Translations under genes and position numbers: made by a program
Notes under the pieces: generated by a model
What the model saw: the letters and a program-made list of their open reading frames with translations, nothing else
The model's database searches: none
What the model was told of the DNA's origin: nothing
DNA from: an uncultured Veillonella sp.
Lineage (GTDB): Bacteria; Bacillota; Negativicutes; Veillonellales; Veillonellaceae
DNA length: 13,530 nucleotides
Direction: 5' to 3'
Assembly: GCA_900550455.1 (NCBI GenBank)
Contig: URSE01000027.1
Span: forward strand, 1-13,530
In this document: positions 5,338-13,508 of the stretch, piece by piece
Layout of the letters: every line of letters starts with the position of its first letter
Numbering within the stretch: position 1 is the stretch's first letter

Positions 5338-7317
5338 ATGGCAGAAAAAAAGACATTCTATATTACAACACCAATTTACTACCCAAGTGCTAAATTGCAT
5401 ATTGGCCATACCTATTGCACATCTGTGGCGGATACCATCGCTCGGTTTAAGCGCTTGGCAGGCTATGATGTTCGCTTCTTGACCGGTTCTGATGAACATG
5501 GGCAAAAAATCCAACGGGCTGCTGAAAAAGAGGGCATTACTCCTTACGAATATGTGACTCGTATCGTCAACGGTTTTAAAGACTTGTGGAAGCATTTGGA
5601 TATTTCCAATGACGATTTCATCCGTACTACGGATAAACGCCATGAAAAGGTAGTGCAAAAGCTCTTCCAAAAGGCCTATGATAAAGGTGATATTTATAAG
5701 GCCGAATACGAAGGTTGGTATTGTACGCCATGTGAATCTTTCTGGACTGAACTCAACTTGGGACCTAACCACACTTGCCCAGATTGTGGCCGCCCTGTAG
5801 AAAAGGTTAAGGAAGAATCGTACTTCTTTAAAATGAATAAGTACGCCGATCAATGGCTTAAATTCATCGATGAAAACCCTGACTTCATTCAACCGGAATC
5901 CCGCCGTAATGAAATGATTCAGTTTGTGAAACAAGGCTTGGAAGATTTGGCTGTATCTCGGACTTCCTTCGATTGGGGCATCAAGGTGCCTTTCGACCCA
6001 AAACACGTAGTTTATGTATGGTTCGATGCTTTAGTTAACTACATCTCTGCCTTGGAACCAGAGGAGCATAAGGGAGAACTCTATAAGAAGTACTGGCCGG
6101 CAGACCTTCACTTAGTGGGTAAGGAAATCGTTCGTTTTCACACTATCATCTGGCCAATTATGCTTATGAGTTTGGATTTACCATTGCCTAAAAAGGTTTT
6201 TGGTCATGGTTGGATGATTGTCGATGGCACTAAGATGTCTAAATCCCTTGGGAATGTTATTGACCCAGTCCCTCTTATCGAAGCCTATGGGTCCGATGCC
6301 CTTCGTTACTTCTTGCTTTCTGAAATTCAATTGGGCAAGGATGGTAACTTTACACTTCCTGGCTTTGTACAAAAGGTAAATACCGATTTAGCTAATGATT
6401 TAGGTAACCTTCTCAACCGGACAGTAGCTATGGTCAATAAGTACCACAATGGCCTTTTGACCAATGTGGGTGACCTAGATGATTTGGATAAGGACTTGTC
6501 TTCTATGGCTGTAGCCACAGCGAAAGAATTTGAAGAATACATGGAGGCTATGGAACTCAATAAGGCCATTCGCGCTGTGTGGACATTCATTTCTCGTACT
6601 AACAAGTACATTGATGAAACCATGCCTTGGGCCTTGGCCAAGTCTGAAGACATAGCAGACCAAAAACGCTTGCAATCTGTTATGTATCATTTGGCTGAAG
6701 CCCTTCGTATTATCGCCATTTTAGTAAGTCCAATCTTGACTAAGGGGGCCCCTAAGATTTGGGAGCAATTGGGCTTGTCAGGTTTTAATCAAGTGACTTT
6801 GGCAGATGCTAAGACTTGGGGTCAAATTTCCGATGGGACTAAGGTTGTAAAGGGGGATCCTATTTACCCTCGCTTTGACATACCAGAAATGGTAGAAGTT
6901 ACGGAGCCTAAAGTACCACCAGCTCTTAAGGAGGATGAGGCTTCAAGAGAAGCTACTGGAGAAGGAGCTAGCGAAGCTTTTGAACCTTTGAAAGAGGAAA
7001 TTTCCTTTGATGATTTCGAAAAATTGGATATGCGGGTTGCTAAGGTCTTGACCTGTGAAAAGGTACCGAAATCTAAGAAACTTCTGCTCTTTACCTTGGA
7101 TATAGGTTTGGAAACCCGTACAGTTGTATCGGGGATTTCCCAGTTCTATGCACCAGAAGACTTGATTGGTAAAAAGGTAATTTACTTAGCTAACCTTAAA
7201 CCTCGTAAAATCATGGGCATTGAGTCGGCAGGGATGATTTTGTCCGTTGAGGATATTGCTCATAATCTAGAAGTAACTAATGTGGCTGACTCTAAACCAG
7301 GAGCAACCATTGGGTAA
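5338..7317 (+). CDS. metG: methionyl-tRNA synthetase with C-terminal tRNA-binding domain
   Basis: Class Ia synthetase charging tRNA(Met) and initiator tRNA in the cytoplasm. The 659-residue protein has the HIGH motif (21-24), a zinc knuckle C129-x2-C132 / C147-x2-C150, WFDALVNY (228-235), and KMSKS (299-303). The anticodon-binding helical domain covers about 345-510. A Glu/Pro/Ala-rich linker (about 519-554) leads to the EMAPII/Trbp111-like OB-fold domain (about 556-659: FEKLDMRVAKV, VSGISQFY, NLKPRKIMG), which usually mediates dimerisation and tRNA binding. AAAGGAGG (5325-5332) lies 5 nt before the ATG, the best ribosome binding site in the block, fitting high expression. The gene holds the position of metS in Bacillus, but no abrB-like gene precedes it. 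A hairpin follows 15 nt downstream. No T-box leader is possible in the 33-nt gap before it. Confidence 0.98.
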   Translation: MAEKKTFYITTPIYYPSAKLHIGHTYCTSVADTIARFKRLAGYDVRFLTGSDEHGQKIQRAAEKEGITPYEYVTRIVNGFKDLWKHLDISNDDFIRTTDKRHEKVVQKLFQKAYDKGDIYKAEYEGWYCTPCESFWTELNLGPNHTCPDCGRPVEKVKEESYFFKMNKYADQWLKFIDENPDFIQPESRRNEMIQFVKQGLEDLAVSRTSFDWGIKVPFDPKHVVYVWFDALVNYISALEPEEHKGELYKKYWPADLHLVGKEIVRFHTIIWPIMLMSLDLPLPKKVFGHGWMIVDGTKMSKSLGNVIDPVPLIEAYGSDALRYFLLSEIQLGKDGNFTLPGFVQKVNTDLANDLGNLLNRTVAMVNKYHNGLLTNVGDLDDLDKDLSSMAVATAKEFEEYMEAMELNKAIRAVWTFISRTNKYIDETMPWALAKSEDIADQKRLQSVMYHLAEALRIIAILVSPILTKGAPKIWEQLGLSGFNQVTLADAKTWGQISDGTKVVKGDPIYPRFDIPEMVEVTEPKVPPALKEDEASREATGEGASEAFEPLKEEISFDDFEKLDMRVAKVLTCEKVPKSKKLLLFTLDIGLETRTVVSGISQFYAPEDLIGKKVIYLANLKPRKIMGIESAGMILSVEDIAHNLEVTNVADSKPGATIG

Positions 7318-7332
7318 GAAGTAAGAATAGAC

Positions 7333-7368
7333 AAAAGCAATCAAGGCTAGTCCTTGGTTGCTTTTGGC
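7333..7368 (+). terminator. hairpin with short T tail between metG and tatD (partial terminator?)
   Basis: AAAAGCAATCAAGG (7333-7346) pairs with CCTTGGTTGCTTTT (7352-7365) as a 14-bp stem, with one T-G wobble and a 5-nt CTAGT loop. The 3' tail is only four Ts, all within the stem, followed by GG. It is therefore a stable hairpin but a weak terminator, more likely to reduce read-through into tatD or to protect the metG mRNA end. I found no convincing promoter in the 24 nt between the hairpin and tatD. Confidence 0.6.
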
Positions 7369-7389
7369 ATATGTAAGATAGGATATAAG

Positions 7390-8160
7390 ATGCGTTTGTT
7401 TGACACTCATGCTCATCTCAACGATGAGCAATATAACAATGATCGAGAGACCATGATTCAAGCCTGTTTTGATGCGGGCATAGAGTACATTGTCATCCCT
7501 TCCGTCGATAGGGAAACTTGTCAGTCTGGTATCGCCTTAGCTGATGGTTATGACAATATATATGCTGCTGTGGGGGTCCATCCTTGTGAAGTGGCTCATA
7601 TGACAGAAGATGATTTGGACTACTATAAGGACATGGCCCTTCATCATGATAAGGTGCGGGCTGTTGGTGAAATCGGCTTGGATTACTATTGGGACAAACC
7701 TGATCGAGATATACAAAAAAAAGCTTTTCGGCGACAAATGGACTTGGCCCAAGAAGTACAACTTCCTATTCTCATTCATGACCGGGATGCCCATGGGGAT
7801 ACTATGAACATTATTCGAGACTACAAGGATAAGGTATGGGGGGTATTCCACTGTTACTCAGGGTCTTGGGAAATGGCCCGTCAGGCTATCGACCTTGGCT
7901 ATTACATATCCTTTGCGGGGCCTGTAGCTTTTAAGAATTCTCATTCCTTAAAAGAAGTGGCCAAACAAGTACCTATGGATCGGATACTCATCGAAACAGA
8001 TTCTCCTTATTTGACGCCACCTCCATTTAGGGGCAAGCGTAACGATCCTTCTAAGGTTCAATTTGTAGCGATGGAAATTGCCCGCCTTAAGGGAATGGAT
8101 GTGGATGAATTTACCGCCCAAACCTTGGAAAATGGTAAGAGGGTATTTGCTATTGAATAG
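7390..8160 (+). CDS. tatD: TatD-family metal-dependent hydrolase / DNase
   Basis: TatD proteins are TIM-barrel metal hydrolases with 3'-5' exonuclease activity on DNA and RNA. They are implicated in DNA repair or nucleic-acid turnover. The 256-residue protein matches the usual length of about 255-260. Metal ligands are visible in order: DTHAHL (H7, H9), AVGEIGLDYYW (E94), LIHDRDA (H130), FHCYSGS (H154) and ETDSPYLTP (D204). ATG 7390 is chosen because MRLFDTHAHLN is the classical N terminus; an upstream in-frame TTG at 7354 lies in the hairpin stem. The ribosome site is weak (TAGGAT, 7380-7385). The gene follows metG as yabD follows metS in Bacillus. An A8 run (7715-7722) is inside the frame, which is intact as read. 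Confidence 0.95.
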   Translation: MRLFDTHAHLNDEQYNNDRETMIQACFDAGIEYIVIPSVDRETCQSGIALADGYDNIYAAVGVHPCEVAHMTEDDLDYYKDMALHHDKVRAVGEIGLDYYWDKPDRDIQKKAFRRQMDLAQEVQLPILIHDRDAHGDTMNIIRDYKDKVWGVFHCYSGSWEMARQAIDLGYYISFAGPVAFKNSHSLKEVAKQVPMDRILIETDSPYLTPPPFRGKRNDPSKVQFVAMEIARLKGMDVDEFTAQTLENGKRVFAIE

Positions 8161-8177
8161 GCTAGGAGAATAGTTTC

Positions 8178-9713
8178 ATGAAACGTATTGCCTTTATCGA
8201 TTTGGGCTCTAATTCTGTCCGCTTTGTGGTCATTGAGAATAATGATGATGGAAGTCACCAGATGATCTACCAAGAAAAAGAGTCTATCCGCCTCAGTCAG
8301 GGCATGTGGGAACATCAGAAATTGACTCAAGCTGCTATGGATCGAGCTATCAAAGCCTTGCAGGGCTTTGCCCATATGGCAGAGGTCATGGAAGTAGACT
8401 CCGTCTATGCAGTGGCTACGGCGGCTGTCCGCTTGGCCCATAATCAGAAGGAATTCATCAATCGTGTCGAAAAAGAGACGGGATTTGTTCTCCACTGTAT
8501 ATCTGGCCAAGAGGAGGCCCGCTTAGGCTTCTTGGGGATTATTAACACCTTAAGTCTATTGGATTTTGTATCCTTTGACCTAGGTGGTGCTTCTACGGAG
8601 GTTTCCCTCGTTAGAAATCGGCAACTGGTTCAATCGGTTAGCCTTCCTGTAGGGGCGGTGACTCTTAATGGTCGCTTTCCAACAGATGAGGTGGTAGATT
8701 CAAAGGCTTTGTCTCGCATGATGGCTTATGTAGAGACTATTATAGAAGATTATCCTTGGCTTAAAGATGTCCGCCTGCCTCTTGTAGGGATAGGAGGAAC
8801 GGCTCGTAATTTAGCCAAGATGGACCAACGAGCCCACGATTACCCCATTGATAAAGTTCATAATTATCCTCTATCGAGGGATCGCCTTAAAGAACTTTTC
8901 CATATGGTTCGGTCCAAGACTGTCAATCAACGGCGGAAAATTCCTGGCCTATCTACAGACCGAGCGGATATTATCGTGGCGGGTACGGTCATTATTGAAA
9001 GTCTCATGCGCTTTACTAAGGCTAAGTGTTTATTGGTGGGTGGATCAGGTCTCCGGGAAGGTCTCTTTTATGACTACTATGGTCAAGCCCATGGGAAGAG
9101 CCCTGTTATGGACGATATTCTGGCCTACTCGGCGGATTCTATCTTCCTTCGTTTGGGGCCAGCAGAGCGTAAGCACGCCATCTATGTAAGGGCTATAGCG
9201 ATTCGTCTTTTCGACCTATGGAAGAAGGCTCTGAATCTACCAGAATGGAGTAAGAGACTCTTAGCGCTAGCAGCCCTCCTCCATGATGCGGGTAAGCGGA
9301 TTAACTATTATAGTCATGCTAAGCATGGGGGTTATCTCTTTGTGAATTCCAATATCTATGGGCTTAGCCATAAGGAACAGGCTATGGTGGCCCTGATGAT
9401 TATGAATTCTCACGGGATTGCTACTAAAAACTACCGCAATTTTTCCTATGCCAAGTTGCTGTCAAGTGAGGACAAAAATCTCATGCAGCGTTTGTCCCTT
9501 ATTTTATCTTTGGGAGAAGGCTTGGACATTACTCATGAGGAACTAGTAGAAGACATATCCTCAAAATTTAAGGAGAAGGACTTGGTTTTACAGGTCTATG
9601 TGAAAGCTGGTGCCAATACCATGCCGGCCCAAGCGGCTATTGAAAAGTTATCTAAATCATTTAAGAAGGAATGTAAGAGGAATCTCTTGTTTTCTTGGCG
9701 TCACATCCGCTAG
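8178..9713 (+). CDS. ppx: exopolyphosphatase / Ppx-GppA phosphatase with HD-type C-terminal domain
   Basis: Ppx/GppA enzymes remove terminal phosphate from polyphosphate or convert pppGpp to ppGpp. Domains in the 511 residues: two actin-like lobes (1-about 305) with the first phosphate loop FIDLGSNSVRF (6-16), the catalytic-acid segment SGQEEARLGF (109-118), the second loop FDLGGASTEV (133-142), GIGGTARNLAK (204-214), and LLVGGSGLREG (285-295). A C-terminal helical domain (about 330-511) of HD type follows, with H333, HDAGK (H369, D370) and KHGG (H383). All key motifs are intact, so it should be active. ATG 8178 is preceded by AGGAG (8164-8168) with a 9-nt gap. It lies 17 nt after tatD and 8 nt before a degenerate paralogue, with ppk beyond. 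That context favours polyphosphate over pppGpp as substrate. Confidence 0.92.
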   Translation: MKRIAFIDLGSNSVRFVVIENNDDGSHQMIYQEKESIRLSQGMWEHQKLTQAAMDRAIKALQGFAHMAEVMEVDSVYAVATAAVRLAHNQKEFINRVEKETGFVLHCISGQEEARLGFLGIINTLSLLDFVSFDLGGASTEVSLVRNRQLVQSVSLPVGAVTLNGRFPTDEVVDSKALSRMMAYVETIIEDYPWLKDVRLPLVGIGGTARNLAKMDQRAHDYPIDKVHNYPLSRDRLKELFHMVRSKTVNQRRKIPGLSTDRADIIVAGTVIIESLMRFTKAKCLLVGGSGLREGLFYDYYGQAHGKSPVMDDILAYSADSIFLRLGPAERKHAIYVRAIAIRLFDLWKKALNLPEWSKRLLALAALLHDAGKRINYYSHAKHGGYLFVNSNIYGLSHKEQAMVALMIMNSHGIATKNYRNFSYAKLLSSEDKNLMQRLSLILSLGEGLDITHEELVEDISSKFKEKDLVLQVYVKAGANTMPAQAAIEKLSKSFKKECKRNLLFSWRHIR

Positions 9714-9721
9714 GAGGAACT

Positions 9722-11275
9722 ATGTCACAAACACCTATTAGACGCTATGCCATGCTCCATGTAGGTTCTACTAGCATGAGTATGACTATCATTGAATATG
9801 AGTCACTCGAGTCCATGCGAGTGGTGGACTATGTTAGTCGCGCTGTTACCTTTGGGGAAGAACTCTTTCAGACGCAACGGTTATCCTTTGAGACCATAGA
9901 GGAAATTTGTAAGGTTCTCAAGGGCTACAAGCAGCTTATGGCCGATTATGGAGTGACGGAAGCCAAGCTCTATGGGACGACTGTTATACGAGAAGCCAAG
10001 AACCGCCGTATTATCCTGGAACAAATCTTTATCCATACGGGCTTTAGGGTCGAGGTTATCGACATGCCTAAGGAAGTCTACTATAAGTATTTTGCCCTTT
10101 ACTACCATATGCAAAAAAATCCTCTTCACAAGTCCGGCCAGCCACTTATGTTTGTGGATATTACCTCGGGCGGGGTGGGCATCACGGTTTGGAAGGGCTC
10201 CAAGGTCCTCTTGCAACACAATATCCACTCTGGGTCTTTGCGGGTTATCGAATCCTTTGATCGCTATCAACAAGCGTCAGCTTCTTTTCCTAAAGCGGTG
10301 GCCCAATACTTGAGACGGGTCTTAAGCTCTCTTAAGGAGGAACTCCTGGCCTTTGACCTAGAAAATATCGTATTTGCTGGTGATGAAGCCCGATTTATGG
10401 CTGCCTGTTTAGGTCAAGATGGACCACAGGAAGGGGCTGTTTCTATTCCGGCCCAAGAGGTAGCGGACTTTGTAAATACTTTTGAAGCTACATCCATCTC
10501 TACCCTAGCCAATCGCTATAAAATCCCTGAATTTAGAGCTCATATTATTATGGCAACCATGATTCTTTATGCGGAAATCATCCATATGATCAAGCCAAGT
10601 CATGTATTGGTATCAGGTATTTCTTTTGCACAGGGGATTTCTATGTTCTATGGTGCTACTAAGGAAAATGCGTCATATACTCATCTATTACGAGAGCAAA
10701 ATGTGCAGATTGCCCGGTCTATCGCCAAGCGCTATCATACGGATACGGTTCATGACAGAGAGGTAGAACGCTTCTCTATGCAATTCTCGGAGGCACTTAA
10801 GGATCAAGGCGTGCCAGAACGGTGGGGCTATTTGGGGCGTATAGCGGCCCTTTTGTGCTCTGTAGGGAAGTACGTCAATCTCCGTAACCATGGGGAACAT
10901 GCCTATCATATTGTCATGGGGTCCGATATCTTCGGTTTATCGGAAGAGGAAAAAGAAGTGGTAGCCAATGTGGTCTATTACCACTATAAGGGGACTCCGT
11001 CTGATGATGATGACTATTACCAACGTCTTACGGAATACCAAAAGATTGCTGTTCTTAAACTGGTTGCTATTATTCGCGTGTCCTGTGCTTTGGATGCAGG
11101 GGGCAACCAAAAGATTGAACGTATTGCTATTACTAAGGAGCCAGACCAACTGTTAGTTAAAGCCTATACACAGGAGAATATATCCTTGGAACGATGGACC
11201 TTTGAACGTGATGCGGTTTTCTTTGCTAATGTTTTTGGCCTAGCAATTCGATTGGAAGAAGGGGGGGCTTGGTAA
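9722..11275 (+). CDS. degenerate Ppx/GppA paralogue, probable non-catalytic partner
   Basis: This 517-residue protein aligns along its whole length with the preceding Ppx but has lost the signatures. The first phosphate loop DLGSNS is HVGSTS (13-18), and GQEEARL is MPKEVYY (115-121). DLGGAST is DITSGGV (146-152), and GIGGTAR is FAGDEAR (218-224). In the C-terminal domain the first His remains (H344), but the HD pair is Cys379-Ser380 (LLCSVGK). Length, lobe order and the SDIFGLSEEEKEVV segment are preserved, so this is not a decaying pseudogene: the frame is open and selection appears to act on structure. ATG 9722 follows AGGAGG (9712-9717), which overlaps the ppx TAG, so the two are probably translated together. 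The stop is 1 nt before ppk. A regulatory, scaffolding or ligand-binding (polyP or (p)ppGpp) role is inferred. Weak residual activity is not excluded. Confidence 0.85.
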   Translation: MSQTPIRRYAMLHVGSTSMSMTIIEYESLESMRVVDYVSRAVTFGEELFQTQRLSFETIEEICKVLKGYKQLMADYGVTEAKLYGTTVIREAKNRRIILEQIFIHTGFRVEVIDMPKEVYYKYFALYYHMQKNPLHKSGQPLMFVDITSGGVGITVWKGSKVLLQHNIHSGSLRVIESFDRYQQASASFPKAVAQYLRRVLSSLKEELLAFDLENIVFAGDEARFMAACLGQDGPQEGAVSIPAQEVADFVNTFEATSISTLANRYKIPEFRAHIIMATMILYAEIIHMIKPSHVLVSGISFAQGISMFYGATKENASYTHLLREQNVQIARSIAKRYHTDTVHDREVERFSMQFSEALKDQGVPERWGYLGRIAALLCSVGKYVNLRNHGEHAYHIVMGSDIFGLSEEEKEVVANVVYYHYKGTPSDDDDYYQRLTEYQKIAVLKLVAIIRVSCALDAGGNQKIERIAITKEPDQLLVKAYTQENISLERWTFERDAVFFANVFGLAIRLEEGGAW

Positions 11276-11276
11276 G

Positions 11277-13391
11277 ATGTTTAAAAAACCTAAATATTAT
11301 TTTAATCGAGAGCTGTCTTGGCTCAAGTTTAACCAACGGGTTCTATCCGAGGCTATCGATCCAACTAATCCACTCTTAGAACAGTTGCGATTTATTGCTA
11401 TTGCGGCATCTAACCTAGACGAATTCTTTATGATTCGCGTGGCGGGCCTTCGCCATCAAGTCCTTAACGGTGTCACCAAGTACGATGCGGCACATATGGA
11501 TGCCAAGGCCCAACTCAAGGCCATCGATGAATCCGTTAAGCGCCTCGTAGCTACCCAATATGAATATTTAGCTAAGGTTTTGGCCAAGTGCCAAAAGGAA
11601 GGCCTTCGATTTGTGGATATAGGGACCCTAGATGATAAAGATTCGAATTGGCTTGAGGGGTATTTTAAGACGACCGTCTTTCCGGTGGTTACGCCTCTAG
11701 CTGTTGATTCTGGTCATCCTTTTCCGTTCTTGGCCAACCGTACTATTAATACCATTGTCTCCATACGCCATAAGTGTGAGAACTTGAATGAAGCGGAGCG
11801 GATTGCAATCATACCAATTCCATCCGTTCTACCCCGCATCATAGAATTGCCTAAACGAGAGGGGGAAGATCGCCGCTTTGTCTACTTAGAAGACCTGATT
11901 AATGCCTATGCGGATCATTTCTTTGTAGGCTATGATCTCTTAGATCGAGCTACGTTCCGAGTAACCCGCGATGCAGATCTAGAAATCGATGAGGAGGATA
12001 CTACTAATCTCTTAACGGAGGTAGAAGAATCCCTTCGCCAACGGAGAAGAGGAGATGCAGTTCGTTTGGAGGTGTCCGGTCACGGCACTAGTGACTTACT
12101 GGCTATTGTCCTAGACACCTTGCAGTTAGAAGAGAAGGACCTCTATTATGTGGATGGGCACCTAGATTGTCAGATGTATTTTACTCTCTGCGATTTGGAG
12201 GGTTTTGATCACTTGCGTTTTGCCCCCTTTAAGCCACAAGTTCCTAGTGAATTAGTTGATTGCCATCCTGACCATATGTTTGAGACTATCAAGGATCATG
12301 ACATTTTGGTCCATCATCCTTACGAGTCCTTTGAGGCTGTAGAAGATTTTATTGCTCAAGCCGCTACAGATCCACAGGTCTTGGCCATCAAGCAGACCCT
12401 CTATCGAGTATCATCTAAATCTCGTATTATTGCCTCTCTTATCAAAGCTGCGGAAAATGGCAAGCAAGTTACTGTCCTTATGGAAGTTAAGGCTCGTTTT
12501 GATGAAGAAAATAATATTCACATGGCTCGGCGTTTGGAAAAGGCTGGTTGCCATGTTATCTACGGCCTTAAAGGCCTTAAAACCCATTCTAAAATCCTGT
12601 TAGTGGTAAGGCGCGAAGAGGATGGTATTCGTCGTTATGTCCACCTAGCCACAGGCAACTATAATGGTAAAACTGCCCGTCTCTATACGGACCTAGGCCT
12701 CTTTACATCTAATGATGAGTTTGGTAATGATGCGTCCAAATTCTTTAATCTCATTTCAGGCTACTCGGATCCTCCTGAATGGTCTAAATTTATCGTAGCC
12801 CCTCTTAACTTACGGGAAAAAATCGTAAATCTTATAGATCGAGAAATTCAGCATGTAGAAGCAGGAGATAAGGGATATATCATAGCTAAAATGAATTCTC
12901 TCTTGGATAAAAATATTATAGCCAAGCTCTATGAAGCTTCTTCTAAAGGGGTTAAGATTGACCTTATTATTCGAGGCATTTGTACATTACGTCCTGGTAT
13001 TGAGGGTGCAAGTGATACCATATCTGTTCGGTCTATTGTGGGACGTTTCTTGGAGCATCATCGCCTCTTTTACTTCTATAATGGGGGGCGAGAAGATGTA
13101 TTCCTCTCTTCTGCTGACTGGATGCCACGTAATCTCAATGAACGTGTAGAACTTATGATACCTGTTGAAGGGCGACGCCATAAAGAGCGGGTTAAGGCTA
13201 TCTTGGATTTATATTTAAACGATAACCAAAAAGCCCACATTATGCGTGCAGATGGTTCTTATCGTAAGATAATAGCCAAAGAAGGCCTCTTGTCTGCTCA
13301 AGAAGAACTTATGAGACTAGCAAAAAAGGGCCAGAAACCTAAAAAAATGACAGATTCTGAACGTTTTCAGCCCATGTTAGGGACCGATTGA
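11277..13391 (+). CDS. ppk1: polyphosphate kinase (Ppk1)
   Basis: Ppk1 reversibly polymerises the gamma-phosphate of ATP into polyphosphate via a phosphohistidine. The 704 residues cover all four PLD-like domains. The N terminus has YFNRELSWLKFNQRVLSEA (8-26) and SNLDEFFMIRVAGL (45-58); the head domain is at about 110-320. TLYRVSS (374-380, R377) and EVKARFDEENN (403-413, R407) supply Mg/phosphate contacts. LKTHSK (434-439) holds H437, equivalent to the phosphorylated H435 of E. coli. HLATGNYNGKTARLYTD (456-472) and FLEHHRLFYF (591-600, second His) complete the site. ATG 11277 comes 1 nt after the paralogue's stop. Its ribosome site is a G7 run (11261-11267) rather than a proper AGGAGG, so coupling probably matters. 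It is the last gene, closed by the terminator at 13424-13458. Synthesis and degradation enzymes share one transcript. Confidence 0.97.
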   Translation: MFKKPKYYFNRELSWLKFNQRVLSEAIDPTNPLLEQLRFIAIAASNLDEFFMIRVAGLRHQVLNGVTKYDAAHMDAKAQLKAIDESVKRLVATQYEYLAKVLAKCQKEGLRFVDIGTLDDKDSNWLEGYFKTTVFPVVTPLAVDSGHPFPFLANRTINTIVSIRHKCENLNEAERIAIIPIPSVLPRIIELPKREGEDRRFVYLEDLINAYADHFFVGYDLLDRATFRVTRDADLEIDEEDTTNLLTEVEESLRQRRRGDAVRLEVSGHGTSDLLAIVLDTLQLEEKDLYYVDGHLDCQMYFTLCDLEGFDHLRFAPFKPQVPSELVDCHPDHMFETIKDHDILVHHPYESFEAVEDFIAQAATDPQVLAIKQTLYRVSSKSRIIASLIKAAENGKQVTVLMEVKARFDEENNIHMARRLEKAGCHVIYGLKGLKTHSKILLVVRREEDGIRRYVHLATGNYNGKTARLYTDLGLFTSNDEFGNDASKFFNLISGYSDPPEWSKFIVAPLNLREKIVNLIDREIQHVEAGDKGYIIAKMNSLLDKNIIAKLYEASSKGVKIDLIIRGICTLRPGIEGASDTISVRSIVGRFLEHHRLFYFYNGGREDVFLSSADWMPRNLNERVELMIPVEGRRHKERVKAILDLYLNDNQKAHIMRADGSYRKIIAKEGLLSAQEELMRLAKKGQKPKKMTDSERFQPMLGTD

Positions 13392-13392
13392 A

Positions 13393-13410
13393 GATGAAGA
13401 ACTCTTCATC
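13393..13410. repeat. short perfect inverted repeat after ppk
   Basis: GATGAAGA-AC-TCTTCATC is an 8-bp perfect inverted repeat starting 2 nt after the ppk stop. As RNA it would form a 7-bp stem with a 4-nt loop. No T run follows, so it is not itself a terminator. It may stabilise the transcript end or be a protein site. Confidence 0.6.
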
Positions 13411-13423
13411 ATTAAAAACCATT

Positions 13424-13458
13424 AAAAAGCCACTAGCTATAGGCTAGTGGCTTTTTTT
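13424..13458 (+). terminator. rho-independent terminator of the holB-ppk block
   Basis: AAAAAGCCACTAGC (13424-13437) pairs perfectly with GCTAGTGGCTTTTT (13443-13456) around the 5-nt loop TATAG, with a seven-T tail (13452-13458). The A run on the left arm means it could also terminate transcription arriving on the minus strand. Confidence 0.92.
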
Positions 13459-13508
13459 GATTTTATGAAGATATTGAGGTAGTTCATTTTAAATATAAAC
13501 AGGATTTT

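Noticed and set aside
5323..6006. 227-codon minus-strand ORF inside metG
   Set aside because: It overlaps the conserved HIGH and zinc regions of metG, and its hydrophobic composition comes from reading the complement. There is no independent start signal.
7715..7722. A8 run in tatD as a programmed frameshift or phase-variation site
   Set aside because: The frame is open and complete. Slippage would only give a truncated TatD ending near 7807, and no downstream stimulatory structure was evident.
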